Source of the DNA: G963665545 sp963665545
GTDB taxonomy: Bacteria; Pseudomonadota; Gammaproteobacteria; Xanthomonadales; SZUA-36
Assembly (NCBI GenBank): GCA_963665545.2
Contig: CAXXKZ010000004.1
Location: 372,001-436,000 of the forward strand
Length of the DNA: 64,000 bases
Direction of reading: 5' to 3'
Every line of letters starts with the position of its first letter. The first letter of the stretch is position 1. Shown piece by piece: positions 35,606-44,840 of this stretch. A program made the translations under genes and the position numbers. The notes beneath the pieces were generated by a model. The model was not told the origin of the DNA. It ran no database searches and was given only the letters and a program-made list of their open reading frames with translations.

Positions 35606-36921
35606 GTGAACCGGACAGCTACGATTTGGCATCAGAAAATCGCTCTACTGTTCCTGATATTTCTGACTGGCCTGCCTTCGCAACACGTATGGGGTGACCC
35701 GCTCTCCCCTGCGTCGCCAGAAAGTGCGGGATTCTCCTCAGATCGCCTACAACGGATTGGCACGTTTTTGGGTGGATTAAGCAATCGTGGTGAGCTTAGT
35801 GGCTCGGTTGCGTTGATCCTTCGTGACGGACAGGAAGTCTATTCAAAGGCATTTGGATGGGCCAACATCGACGATAAGAAACCAATGGAAATCGATTCCA
35901 TCGTACGTATCTTTTCCATGACGAAGCCGATTGCCTGTGTTGCGGCGTTGATTTTATTGGAGGAGGGTCGACTGTTACTTACCGATCCCGTTTCGCATTA
36001 TGTTCCAGGTTTTGGGGATGCGGAAGTCTATGTTGGTGTGGAAAACCAGGAAATTCGAACTGAACCCATTGAACGTCCGATCAGCATCCAAATGCTAGCG
36101 AGCCACACCTCCGGAATGGCATACACCCCGTCATCTGATGACTATCCAATCCTGTCAGAATTATTCGAGCAGGCCGACATAGGCGATCCGGGCAGTCGCT
36201 TCAACAAATGGTCGACGCATTGGCCAAGTTGCCTTTGATCCATCAACCCGGCACGAAGTGGCACTACAGTGTGTCCGTAGATGTCTTGGCAAGGGTTGTG
36301 GAAGTGGCGTACGGTCAGCCTTTCGGCGAATTTATTCAGCACCGTATTTTCGAACCACTCGGGATGCGGGACTCTGGATACATGGTGCCGGAAAGAGACT
36401 GGGAGCGGGTAGCAACGGTGTACACGCGAAGCGATGACGGCCAACTCGTCGAGGCGCCCGAAAATCCTGCGCTACGCCGCGATGATTTCAAATACCGACG
36501 CCATCAGGCAGGCGGGCATGGCTTAGTCTCCACGGCCGTTGACTATGCTCGCTTTGCTCAGATGTTACTGAACGGAGGGGAACTTGATGGGGCGCGCATC
36601 ATCTCACCCGCTTCTGCGAATCTGATGCGCAGGGACGCGCTGCAACCGACTGGGCGCGTCACAGTTTCTTCCACAAGCCCTTTCTTAAACGTGGACGCGC
36701 TCGGATTTGGAATGTGCGGCAGTGTAATTAAGGAACCCGCGCTACATGACTCTCTCGGATCTGCCGGTACCTACTCCTGGGGTGGCGCCGCTTCGACTTA
36801 CTTCTTCGTCGATCCTGAAGAAAATCTGGTGGCCGTCTTGATGGGTCAGCACTACCCACTAAATCTTGACAAGTTATTCCAGCGATTCACCAATTTGGTA
36901 TATCAAGCAATTGTCGACTGA
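35606..36921 (+). pseudogene. Class C beta-lactamase-like serine hydrolase, frameshifted
   Basis: Two overlapping frames together make one protein of about 440 aa. The first part (from GTG 35606, AGAGGT upstream, or ATG 35576) has a signal peptide and the SMTK tetrad (IFSMTKPIACVAAL), then runs out at 36238. The second frame (from about 36200) resumes with LPLIHQPGTKWHYSVSVDVL (Tyr-Ser motif) and ends with HDSLGSAGTYSWGGAASTYF and a C-terminal helix. A one-base frame change lies near 36200-36208. The family (EstB/penicillin-binding-protein-like) hydrolyses esters or beta-lactams. It follows the IS110 gene by about 100 bp. Confidence 0.8.
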
Positions 36922-37034
36922 CTCCAGAGCACAAGCGCCAGATAGCCTGTGTGTAGCGATACCGGAACGACTCCCGCAACACACAGAATGAAATTTCCGA
37001 ATACCAAAACAGTCATTCTAAAGAGGGGCTAGTC

Positions 37035-37190
37035 GTCGAGATTCCATTCGTAAAGAAGAAATGGCTGTGGCTCCTCTACTTCAGGAACCGACCCGAAACA
37101 ACCTTGAGCCGCTTTATTGTCGATGTCTGTGCCAAGCCACGCGAATACGCAGCCTCGATCTTCCGCCACTATTTCTCAATGGACACATGA
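37035..37190 (+). pseudogene. Possible C-terminal remnant of a LysR-type regulator
   Basis: The frame reads LVVEIPFVKKKWLWLLYFRN then RPETTLSRFIVDVCAKP and stops at 37188-37190. This pattern (a hydrophobic strand, an RxRPxT-type turn, then an amphipathic final helix) resembles the end of LysR regulators. No DNA-binding part is present upstream. The stop overlaps the likely start of the cupin gene, so the fragment may be a leftover of a former regulator-target pair. Confidence 0.35.
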
Positions 37191-37663
37191 TCATGCAGCT
37201 TTGTGCTCGCTTTACCTATTCAGTAATCCTAGCCTGTTTGGCGTGGATGGGACCGTGCTCGACCACCAAGGCTTCCGAGATCAACTCCGATTTAACGGAT
37301 TTTTTGGGCCTGACGCCGAAGGACATGCGTTGGGAGCCAATAGTAGATGACCGGGATATTCTTACAGTGACGCTGGTCGGTGATCCAACCAAACCCGGGC
37401 CGCTAGTGGTTAGATACAAAATTCCACCAAACATGGAAATTGATCCACATAGCCACCGAGAAGTAAGGGGCTATACGGTACTGAGCGGAGAGTGGAAACT
37501 AGGCTTTGGAGAGGTTTTTGAGGCGGCTAATCTGCAGTCTTTCCCGTTGGGGAGCTACTATCGATTACCCCCAGGTGCACGCCACTTTCAGAAAGCGGGT
37601 CCAGATGGCGCCACAATACAAGTAGAATCGACAGGGCCTTTCACTTTTGATCTTGTCGAATGA
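37187..37663 (+). CDS. Secreted cupin-domain protein
   Basis: From ATG 37187 (or 37193) it codes for about 158 aa. A signal peptide (MQLCARFTYSVILACLAWMG) ends near CSTTKA; Cys in GPCSTT might make it a lipoprotein. A single cupin domain follows, with VVRYKIPPNMEIDPHSHREVRGYTVLSGEWKLGFG-type motif 1 (HSHRE gives a His-x-His) and a second motif with YRLPPGARHFQKAG. The frame is open to 37061, but that part lies over the LysR-like remnant. Role unknown; relatives are often annotated as cupin or DUF4437-type proteins. Confidence 0.72.
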   Translation: MIMQLCARFTYSVILACLAWMGPCSTTKASEINSDLTDFLGLTPKDMRWEPIVDDRDILTVTLVGDPTKPGPLVVRYKIPPNMEIDPHSHREVRGYTVLSGEWKLGFGEVFEAANLQSFPLGSYYRLPPGARHFQKAGPDGATIQVESTGPFTFDLVE

Positions 37664-37703
37664 CTATCACAAACGATGAACTCGTAAGAGGGTGCAATGC
37701 ATC

Positions 37704-38174
37704 TCAAAACGGCCCAATTCCTGTTGAATTATGCTGTGCCAAGTAGGGCTGCAGTCGGCCACAAGGCGTCATGGAGAGTGCCCAGTGCAGCGATCTGTTA
37801 TCCGGCGTTGGCGTTAGACGATCGAACGAACGACTGGAAACCATCCGTTCAGCATCAAAACCTGAATTCGAAGAATTGATTAAATCCACCATTCTTGGGT
37901 CAGCCGCGACCTTTTCATTTGCCAAATCACGCGCCTCTCGAGAATCAAATTCCACCCATCTAAACACAATGGCTTCACCCTCGGTTGCGGCTACGAGATC
38001 AGGGAATGAGCGCGTTCCCTCCAGTATCAAGTCGTCGCCGACATATTCCCTGTAATCGAGCGCGCCATGTTCCTTCCAAATTTCTGCAGCCGCTTCAACA
38101 AGACGCGTATACTCCTCTAGGTGATCGTGCGAAATGGGTAAAACGAATCCGTCGATGCCCTCCTTGGATTGCAG
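37704..38174 (-). pseudogene. DUF1428 (YbaA-like) gene without a normal start
   Basis: Reading the minus strand upward from 38030 the frame stays open to about 38195 and gives GIDGFVLPISHDHLEEYTRL, AAAEIWKEHGALDYREYVGDD, TRSFPDLVAATEGEAIVFRW and DPRMVDLINSSNSGFDAERM. This is the full DUF1428 pattern. No ATG, GTG or TTG is near the expected N-terminus (only CTG at 38174), and an AAGGAGG lies just before an ATC. The C-terminus runs about 35 residues beyond the family end. Both ends therefore look damaged. It sits head-to-tail with the S9 peptidase gene. Confidence 0.6.
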
Positions 38175-38214
38175 CCCACGGTCGCCCGAAATGCTTTAAA
38201 TGAAATGGGTATGC

Positions 38215-40509
38215 TTACAAATGCTCAATAAAGTAATTCTTCTTCAGCACAAGGTTATAAGCCCCACTCTTGCCAAAAAAACCGTGCCCCGAATTCGGAT
38301 AAGTCATTGTATCGTGCTGGATACCTAGCCGGATCAACGCCTCTGACATTTTGTAATAGTCTTTCTGCGTGCCGGTATCGTTGAGGCCGCCGGTCATCAG
38401 CAGCTTGCCCTTGAGCAGCGGCGCCAGGGGCAGTGCATCGGCCGCGTCATACAGAGCCTTATTGTCCTGCGGCATACCCAGATAGACTTCATACAGGGTG
38501 AACGCTCGAGAGTCATAGCCGGGCACCTCGGCGATGCCCACCTTGTACAGATCAGGCGCCTGCGTCAGGGCGCGGAAAGTAAAGTGCCCGCCCCAGGAAC
38601 CGCCCATGACGCCTACCCGGTCGAGGTCCATGAAGGCATGGCGTTCACCCAGTTGGCGAATGGCGCCGGCATGATCGTTGATCTCGAATTGCCCCCAGTT
38701 TTTGTACACCACATCGTGGAAGGCCTTGGATCGGCCTGGTGTACCTCGTCCATCGGTGGTCAGGACAATGAAGCCCAGGTTGGCCAGGGCGCGATTGAAG
38801 TTGCCCATGGCGGCCAGGTCGCCCGTGGGCAGCGGAAAATCCATCGTGCGCATCGTCGTCTGGGGACCGGCGTAAATATACTCGATGACGGGATATTTAT
38901 TGCCGGCGTCAAAATCATAGGGAAAGAACATCGTCACCCAGATGTCGGTTTCGCCATCGGCGGCCTTGACCACATATTCCCGGGGCGGCACCCAGCCAAC
39001 CCTTTCAAGCCGGCTGATGTCCGCCTCGCCGAGCGTTCGGACCAGTTCACCATCAGCCCCGCGGAGCACTGTTTTTGGCGGCGTATCGACGCTTGAAAAC
39101 GAATCGGTGAAAAATTGCCCTGAGGGAGAGAACTGTACCGCGTGCCGGCCTTTGCCTTCAGTCAGTTGTTCAAAGCCCTTGCCGTCCAGCCCGACGCGGT
39201 AGAGATGGTTGTCGTAAGGGCGCTCGCTGTCGCCATGCGCCTGGAAATAAACCCAGCCGCCATGGTCACCAGTGGCCTGGTCAATTTTCACGATGTTTTG
39301 AACCGGAAATTCACCCTTGGTTAATTGCCGCTGCAGCTTGCCGTCGATGTCGTACAGGTACAGGTGAGCCCAGCCATCGCGTTGCGAGCGGTAGATAAAC
39401 CCTGATCCGTCAGCCAGCAAATCAAAACCGGTGTTGGTCGCCCAGATGGCCTCGTGCTGGTTGGTCAGGAAGGTGCCGGATTGCTCGGTCATCAGGATAT
39501 CGATTTCACCGCGGGTGGCGTCGGCCAAAATAATCTCCACCCGCGTCAGTAAACGGTCATAGCGCGCCAGCACGAAGCGGTTGCTGTCGGGTAGCCACAC
39601 CAATGGCCGGATGTAGTGGTCGGTGGTATCCCCCAAGTCGATCTGCACCGGATTGCCACCGAATACATCCACTACAAAAAGCTCGTCCCGGTTGAGCTTG
39701 CCGCCCGCTGGAATGGTGATGATGTCATCCACGGTTTCCTCCAGCGGTTTCAGCCACTTGATGGTGGAGATACGCGCCATGCCACGGGTGTCTACTTTGG
39801 GCACGATCAGTTTCTCACCGCTGGGTGACCAGGGATTCCACATTGCTGATTCGACGTTGTAGTAAAAATCCTGCTCGCCGTCTTCAGTCAGCATGACGCT
39901 GCGCCCGTCGACTGAGGCACGAATGGCGACGTTGCCGTCCTGGGTGGACGCAAACCATTTGAAATCCGGCGAAACGGCCTCGTAAGCCAACATGTCACCC
40001 AGACCGAACAGTCCCGGTTTGACATAACTTTTCGGGGCACCGCGTTCGGCTTCACTGACCAGGAAGGGAATGAAAGAGAAGCTGCTGGGGGCGTCCTGCT
40101 TGCTTAACTCGTAGCTGTTCAGGTCCAGGCGCCAGCTCTGGCCTTCCAGGGTGAACTGTATCTGGTCCGGACCAAGAAATGCCAGTTGAGCAAACGGCAC
40201 GCCTTTTCCCGCAGGCTCGTAGCCGGAGGCCTCGGTCAGAGCGACGCGCAGCCGCGCCACATCGAACAGCGGTTGCTTGCTGTTCGCCGCCGGGTCGATG
40301 ACCAGAATCTCCCGGTTCTGCGGGCCGCCCTCGACAATCCAGAACTTGTTGCCATCGGGCATCCAGTTCGGGGTGACCGTGCCACCCTGCACCAGGCTAG
40401 CGAAGTCCATGTAGGCATCGTAGACCGAGTTGTCGCTTTCGTCGGCATAAGCTGTGGCGCCTATGAACAGGCTCATGATAAAGCCCAAAATAATGGCGCA
40501 GGTTTTCAT
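38215..40509 (-). CDS. Periplasmic S9-family prolyl oligopeptidase/DPP IV-like peptidase
   Basis: From ATG 40509 (AGGA about 9 nt upstream) the product is 764 aa with a signal peptide (MKTCAIILGFIMSLFIGATAYA). An N-terminal beta-propeller (about 40-470) with repeated strand motifs precedes the alpha/beta-hydrolase domain. The triad is Ser in VGVMGGSWGGHFTFRAL, Asp in LLMTGGLNDTGTQKDYYK and His in TYPNSGHGFFGKSG. It probably trims proline-containing peptides in the periplasm. An in-frame TTG at 40539 is a weaker start. No operon partner is visible. Confidence 0.9.
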   Translation of the reverse strand: MKTCAIILGFIMSLFIGATAYADESDNSVYDAYMDFASLVQGGTVTPNWMPDGNKFWIVEGGPQNREILVIDPAANSKQPLFDVARLRVALTEASGYEPAGKGVPFAQLAFLGPDQIQFTLEGQSWRLDLNSYELSKQDAPSSFSFIPFLVSEAERGAPKSYVKPGLFGLGDMLAYEAVSPDFKWFASTQDGNVAIRASVDGRSVMLTEDGEQDFYYNVESAMWNPWSPSGEKLIVPKVDTRGMARISTIKWLKPLEETVDDIITIPAGGKLNRDELFVVDVFGGNPVQIDLGDTTDHYIRPLVWLPDSNRFVLARYDRLLTRVEIILADATRGEIDILMTEQSGTFLTNQHEAIWATNTGFDLLADGSGFIYRSQRDGWAHLYLYDIDGKLQRQLTKGEFPVQNIVKIDQATGDHGGWVYFQAHGDSERPYDNHLYRVGLDGKGFEQLTEGKGRHAVQFSPSGQFFTDSFSSVDTPPKTVLRGADGELVRTLGEADISRLERVGWVPPREYVVKAADGETDIWVTMFFPYDFDAGNKYPVIEYIYAGPQTTMRTMDFPLPTGDLAAMGNFNRALANLGFIVLTTDGRGTPGRSKAFHDVVYKNWGQFEINDHAGAIRQLGERHAFMDLDRVGVMGGSWGGHFTFRALTQAPDLYKVGIAEVPGYDSRAFTLYEVYLGMPQDNKALYDAADALPLAPLLKGKLLMTGGLNDTGTQKDYYKMSEALIRLGIQHDTMTYPNSGHGFFGKSGAYNLVLKKNYFIEHL

Positions 40510-40760
40510 GTTCTGAGTTCCTGTTTTGTTGGCTGACAATAGCGGCTACAACTCATGTGGACGAGGCAACTCGCGCCTCCCTCAGCAAAATCGGCGCTTG
40601 AACCGAGTCATTGCTCCTGGCGCTTTGAGTCATATACTCCAAGATACTCGCTCACCAAATGCCACGTTGAGGTCAGGTCAACATTCCACGCCTACTGCAA
40701 AACGCCCCAGCGGCTGAAAACTGCGTGACTCAGATCAAGGACAACCATTCATGAACGCAC

Positions 40761-40913
40761 TCAAATACCTGTTCCCGATATGTTGGCGCTGGAATTGCTG
40801 TCATCGCGAACGTTGATGCAATCCTGGACATCGGGCTTTACCGCGTAGGAATCCTGGGCCTGTGCGCCTGCGGTTGCGATAAAGAAGGTCGCTATAAGTA
40901 ACTTGTGAAACAT
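40761..40913 (-). CDS. Short secreted ORF, truncated SH3-like
   Basis: A 50-codon ORF from ATG 40913 (AGGT 6-7 nt upstream) has a clean signal peptide (MFHKLLIATFFIATAGAQAQ) and then DCINVRDDSNSSANISGTG before a stop. The CINVRDDSN segment is the start of a bacterial SH3-like (SH3b) domain, which would normally continue for about 50 residues. It is likely a truncated gene, possibly still secreted as a peptide. It lies in the ~780-bp gap upstream of the S9 peptidase gene. Confidence 0.4.
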   Translation of the reverse strand: MFHKLLIATFFIATAGAQAQDSYAVKPDVQDCINVRDDSNSSANISGTGI

Positions 40914-41060
40914 CGGGCACCTACAGTTCTGAATCGCTTAACTAATTGTAGGCCAGTTGACGATAGGCAGCAGGCATTGGCGCTGATTGTGTTGTAAGAG
41001 ATTTTAGTTGGCCGAACGACGGCGGCTATACTATCGGCAGAAGGCCGCTTAACCATGAAC

Positions 41061-41235
41061 CTATGAGCACAAAGTGTCTCTTAAATCAGGCCATCTGCAG
41101 TCCGGGATTCTTTGACGACGTACAGCGTGGACGGGAACGTATTTGTTTTGTTGAACCCATTCTGTATATCTCTTGTTGCTCATAGCACTTCTCCTGTTGC
41201 CATTTTGTCTGGCTGAGGGGTGTCTAGTAAAGTGG
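41061..41235 (-). mobile_element. Remnant of an IS3-like left end with orfA start
   Basis: On the minus strand AGGAG (7-nt spacing) precedes ATG 41183 and MSNKRYTE, the typical first residues of IS3-family OrfA (usually followed by EFK). Here the sequence diverges at once (WVQQNKYVPVHAV) and stops at 41061. The upstream part to about 41235, with CTTTACTAGACACC, looks like the IS end. Everything else of the element is gone. Its outer end coincides with the point where the neighbouring plus-strand gene becomes truncated. Confidence 0.4.
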
Positions 41236-41573
41236 TGGCGATTCAGAACTTGAATTTGCGCGGGTTCGCGATATTGTCTCCAGTCCAGGCATGGCCTCTA
41301 TTTATGATAAGCAAAAACGTGGTGAGGAATTATCTGAAGAAGAACGGGAACTATTTTATTGGGACACAATGCAAGAACTGAGCACTTGGGAACTGGCTTT
41401 TAACCGTCACCGAGATGGTTTGTTTTCAACCCAACAATGGGTTGGATGGAATAACCACTTTATAGTTTCTTTTACGGAAAGGTTTCCCGAAGGTTATTGG
41501 GCAAGCAAAAGTCAGGCAATACTATGCAGAAGATTTTCAAAATCATGTTGATGCTGTGTATGCCACCAAGTAG
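41231..41573 (+). pseudogene. N-truncated, frameshifted conserved hypothetical gene
   Basis: The frame is open from the IS3-like junction (SELEFARVRDIVSSPGMAS), so coding sequence predates the ATG at 41291. It continues through EEERELFYWDTMQELSTWEL and FNRHRDGLFSTQQWVGWNNH to EGYWASK. An extra A in the AAAA at about 41509-41512 then shifts the frame. Reading +1 restores RQYYAEDFQNHVDAVYATK and a stop at 41571-41573. Small proteins with this Trp/Tyr/Arg-rich pattern occur in marine gammaproteobacteria, but I know no function. Confidence 0.6.
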
Positions 41574-41731
41574 TCAGGGCCAATTGGTCACGATGTGCCA
41601 ATGGAGCGTGAACTGCGAAGGTCGCTTGGAGCTGGCGCCGTGATCGAGGCTGCTACATCGCCTGCAATCCGGGAGCGTGCTGAGCCGCTTGTGGGTCACG
41701 CTTGGGATTCCTCTGTTTGCTGAAGATCTTC

Positions 41732-43222
41732 ATGCGACTCATTCAAACTCAATCGTGGCCTAGCTATGCGGTGTTGGCTCTGATACTTCTCATATCCGCA
41801 GGCCTTCGGCTGTATGGGTTAGATGATCAATCGTTGTGGACCGATGAATTCCGCAGTCTGGGCTATGCGCAGTCCGAAACTTTAGGCCAGGTTGTGGAAC
41901 GAAACCAACGAGACGTCCACCCGCCGTTATTCGACTTAATTCTCTTCATTGTCGTGCGTACCATTGGGGATTCGGTGATTGCGCTTCGCATCCTGTCGGC
42001 GGTGGCCGGGGCGTTGGCAACGTACTTCATGCTTCTCCTTGGCCGGCGACTCAATCTGAGATGGGAGGGATTGGTTGCTGCCTCATTGTTGGCAATTTCG
42101 TGGTTTCCTTTGTTTCTGTCACAGGAGGCGCGCCCTTACAGCCTGCTGATATTGGGCACCATCGTGTCTTTCCACCAATGGTTAAGAATTCACCAGAGCT
42201 TGTTGGAAAAAAATACCGTCGGGTGGACAATTTGGATGCCTTATGTCTTGTGCGCAGTACTTCTTATGTATCTTCATTACTTTGGGTCCCTGGTAATTGC
42301 CATTCAGGCCTTCTACTTGGTCCCCGTGATCTGGCTCGCGCCTAAATGCCGAAATTTACTGATATTGATTTACGGAATTATCTTGATGGCCTATAGTCCC
42401 TGGCTGCCAACCATGTTTAGCCATCTGTTTTACGCCCGGACCTGGCTAACCGAACCCTCCTTCAGGTCGACGGTCAACCTATTCGAGGTGTTGTACCCCT
42501 CTTTACAGGTAAGAGTCTGTGCAGCGTTGTTCTACGCACTTGGCGTCGGGGGTGTTTGCCACTGGGTCTATCGCAACAGGAACTCGTTGACGATTAGAAT
42601 CTTCTACGGCAATCCCACAGCCATTCTGTTGTTTTGGCTGTGTGCGCCACTCATCGTTACATACCTGATCTCCAGCTTCATCGTTCCCGTTTGGCAGAAC
42701 CGCAATCTGGTCATCGTATTGCCCGCGGTGTACCTGCTCCTGGCCCGTTCTATCTCAGCGGGAATGAGCAAACGCTTATTGCAGCAGACCGCGGCGTTGC
42801 TGATGATTTCTATGATGGTCCATGCCCTCATCTTCGACAAGGAATATTATTCCCGCCCCCAACGGCCACAACTTCGGGAGGCCGCGCAATACATAGCAGA
42901 CAGAGAAACGCATTACCCTGGCGCCCCGGTGATGGCGTGTCTTTGGTCGGTCAGTTCCCTCAACTACTATTTTCAGAAACTGGGCGCAAACAGCCGAACG
43001 GTGACAATGGCATGCGAGGAATGGGATATGGACGCGGCGCGCAAGCTACTGACGGAATCAGAAACCAAGTATCTTTGGCTTGCCTCCGCGCACCGGCAAC
43101 CTACACAATCTCTGTTGAACGCGCTAAATGAAATGCTGGAAATCGTAGAGAAAAAAAATCTTCATCGTGCTTCTGTGACACTGTATCGTGTGCCTCGAAG
43201 GAATGGGTCAGAGGTTCGCTGA
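41732..43222 (+). CDS. GT39/ArnT-like membrane glycosyltransferase
   Basis: From ATG 41732 this is a 496-aa protein with about ten transmembrane helices and a soluble C-terminal part (about 400-496). The first periplasmic loop has LYGLDDQSLWTDEFRSLG with the acidic catalytic pair, and NQRDVHPPLFDLIL with the HPPL motif of PMT_2/ArnT-like enzymes. These transfer sugars from polyprenyl-phosphate carriers to lipids or proteins in the periplasm. Acceptor and sugar cannot be predicted. It is convergent with the PhyH gene. Confidence 0.85.
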   Translation: MRLIQTQSWPSYAVLALILLISAGLRLYGLDDQSLWTDEFRSLGYAQSETLGQVVERNQRDVHPPLFDLILFIVVRTIGDSVIALRILSAVAGALATYFMLLLGRRLNLRWEGLVAASLLAISWFPLFLSQEARPYSLLILGTIVSFHQWLRIHQSLLEKNTVGWTIWMPYVLCAVLLMYLHYFGSLVIAIQAFYLVPVIWLAPKCRNLLILIYGIILMAYSPWLPTMFSHLFYARTWLTEPSFRSTVNLFEVLYPSLQVRVCAALFYALGVGGVCHWVYRNRNSLTIRIFYGNPTAILLFWLCAPLIVTYLISSFIVPVWQNRNLVIVLPAVYLLLARSISAGMSKRLLQQTAALLMISMMVHALIFDKEYYSRPQRPQLREAAQYIADRETHYPGAPVMACLWSVSSLNYYFQKLGANSRTVTMACEEWDMDAARKLLTESETKYLWLASAHRQPTQSLLNALNEMLEIVEKKNLHRASVTLYRVPRRNGSEVR

Positions 43223-43276
43223 ATCCTGCCAACATGGGCCGCTTTGGTGTTCTATGACTCAAATCAACGGCGAGCT

Positions 43277-44071
43277 TCAAGTACGGCATGTGCTCAGCGC
43301 CTGCCTGATCGCCAGTTCCACCGGTGAGTGTTCGTCTTCCGCCTGCCGGTCGAAGTTCATGGGCTCGGTCAACCCAACAATCTTGTGCGCCATCACGCGG
43401 GCAACGTCGCGCGTATTCTTGCTGCCGCCATGAACAGTATGCGGATTCATGAACAACACATCTCCAGCACGTCCAGTGATCTCTGTTATCGGCAAGTCGC
43501 CGGTGGACTCGACAGCTCGAACATTGAGTTCCTGCACATCTATTCCTTCAGGCCCAACCGCCGCCAGAATCCTCGAGACGCGATGATGGGAGCCCTCGCG
43601 GATTGTCACGCCGCCGCCACCGGGCATGACCTCTGTAAGAAAGTGCAATGCCGAAAGACCTACATCCGGAGAATCGAGACATTTTTGTTCGACGACGGTG
43701 TCCAGGTGCCACTGATCGGCAAATGGTTCCCAAGGAACATTGTTGAACACAGGCAGGGAGATTGGCCAATGACCCAAGTCCCTGAACAACTTCGATCGAT
43801 CCTGACCGCACAACTGGTGCACTACAGTCCGGTACAGCGCGGTGAAAACCTGGGGGATTGGATCGTCATTCAGCACCTCTTTCAATATGACGTGAGGCTG
43901 GACCCAGGATTTTGAATCGTGCTGATCCATTCCCAGTCTGGACCAAACAATGGGTGTAATTTGGGTCGCGAGAGCTGGTGGAAAAACGCGATTGGCCACT
44001 ACGAAACCCTTCTCGATGAAATGCAGGATTTGTTGCGTGCTCAACTTATACATGAGCCTGTCTTTGCTCAT
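43277..44071 (-). CDS. Phytanoyl-CoA dioxygenase (PhyH) family protein
   Basis: This 264-aa Fe(II)/2-oxoglutarate oxygenase has the facial triad pattern: FADQWHLDTVVEQKC (His-x-Asp) and, about 100 residues later, VLFMNPHTVHGGSKNTRDVARV with the distal His and the Arg that binds 2-oxoglutarate. Length is typical. Substrate unknown; family members hydroxylate lipids, amino acids or small metabolites. It stands alone, convergent with the GT39 gene. Confidence 0.85.
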   Translation of the reverse strand: MSKDRLMYKLSTQQILHFIEKGFVVANRVFPPALATQITPIVWSRLGMDQHDSKSWVQPHVILKEVLNDDPIPQVFTALYRTVVHQLCGQDRSKLFRDLGHWPISLPVFNNVPWEPFADQWHLDTVVEQKCLDSPDVGLSALHFLTEVMPGGGGVTIREGSHHRVSRILAAVGPEGIDVQELNVRAVESTGDLPITEITGRAGDVLFMNPHTVHGGSKNTRDVARVMAHKIVGLTEPMNFDRQAEDEHSPVELAIRQALSTCRT

Positions 44072-44525
44072 AATGCTTGCGCGGCATTGGAACTAAATCT
44101 TCTTTTCGGCGACAGTAAATTCACACTGGCTTTCCACCTTTCCAAGTAATTGCGATCATACGTGTCCCTTTACAATTTAACCAGTAGTGCCAATAGCTTG
44201 CCAATGACACCCCTGCTACCAAGTCCCATATCCCAAAAATCCGCCAAAATTTATTTTGTATATGACAAAAACCAAGTACCCTTAAGACGTACATGGGACC
44301 CAATAGCGCGGGCCTTGAGCCGATTTGAACGGGATCAAGATTTCCGGGAAGCATGAGACTCATTTTGGAAATGGTGGTGGCGGTTTTTCCGAGCAACCAC
44401 TTTTAGGGACGAGTTAGTAGCACAAATGGTGCCGAAGACAATTATTTAATGTGGGTTGTTATGTGGGGTAACGCTTGTAAATTTATTAAATTAAATATGT
44501 ATATCAATGCTTTATGGACTTAAAG
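44072..44525. other. Non-coding gap between PhyH and tRNA-Ser
   Basis: About 450 bp without a convincing gene. It contains repeat D (44292-44396) and an AT-rich part (44400-44520). A 91-codon minus-strand ORF (44121-44396) runs through the repeat and looks spurious. The accessory region appears to end here, next to the tRNA gene, a common integration edge, but I see no duplicated tRNA 3' end. Confidence 0.5.
44292..44396. repeat. Dispersed repeat, copy D
   Basis: Partner of copy C at 33506-33600, in the same orientation, starting with the identical CATGGGACCCAATAGCGCGG and ending with GAAGCATGAGACTCATTT plus a GC-to-T-rich tail. The two copies bracket about 10.8 kb of accessory DNA that includes the IS110 element and most broken genes. 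Confidence 0.75.
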
Positions 44526-44616
44526 TGGCGGAGAGGGTGGGATTCGAACCCACGAAGGGCTACAAACCCTTGCTGGTTTTCAAGACCAGTGCATTCAACC
44601 GCTCTGCCACCTCTCC
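44526..44616 (-). tRNA. tRNA-Ser (anticodon UGA)
   Basis: The minus strand begins GGAGAGGTGGCAGAGCGGTT and folds as a class II tRNA. The anticodon stem-loop is CTGGT-CTTGAAA-ACCAG with anticodon TGA; the variable arm is AAGGGTTTGTAGCCCTT; the T arm is GTGGGTTCGAATCCCAC. The acceptor stem GGAGAGG pairs with CCTCTCC, and the 3' CCA is encoded (44526-44528). It lies near a YccA-family gene, as serT does in E. coli. Confidence 0.97.
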
Positions 44617-44840
44617 GTCTGTGCGTCCGGGGCACCCAGGAAGGGATCCCGAGGCGCGCCAGAATACCTGATATTTTACCCCGGCTCCAGCCCTGACATC
44701 CGACAGGTCCCGATTGGGCGGGGGTTCGGTAAACTTGTTACACTTGAGATCGATAGCACGAAGCCCAAAATTTGAGATATGGATGGGTCATGGCCTATGG
44801 GCCGACCCAGTCGAATTGTATACAGGAGTAAACACTCGTT

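Noticed and set aside
37800..37830. GCGTTAGAC word after the DUF1428 remnant, resembling an integron attC core
   Set aside because: No matching R'' core or attC-like palindrome at the right distance and no integrase nearby.
44121..44396. 91-codon minus-strand ORF upstream of PhyH
   Set aside because: It runs through repeat D, begins in non-coding DNA and resembles no family.
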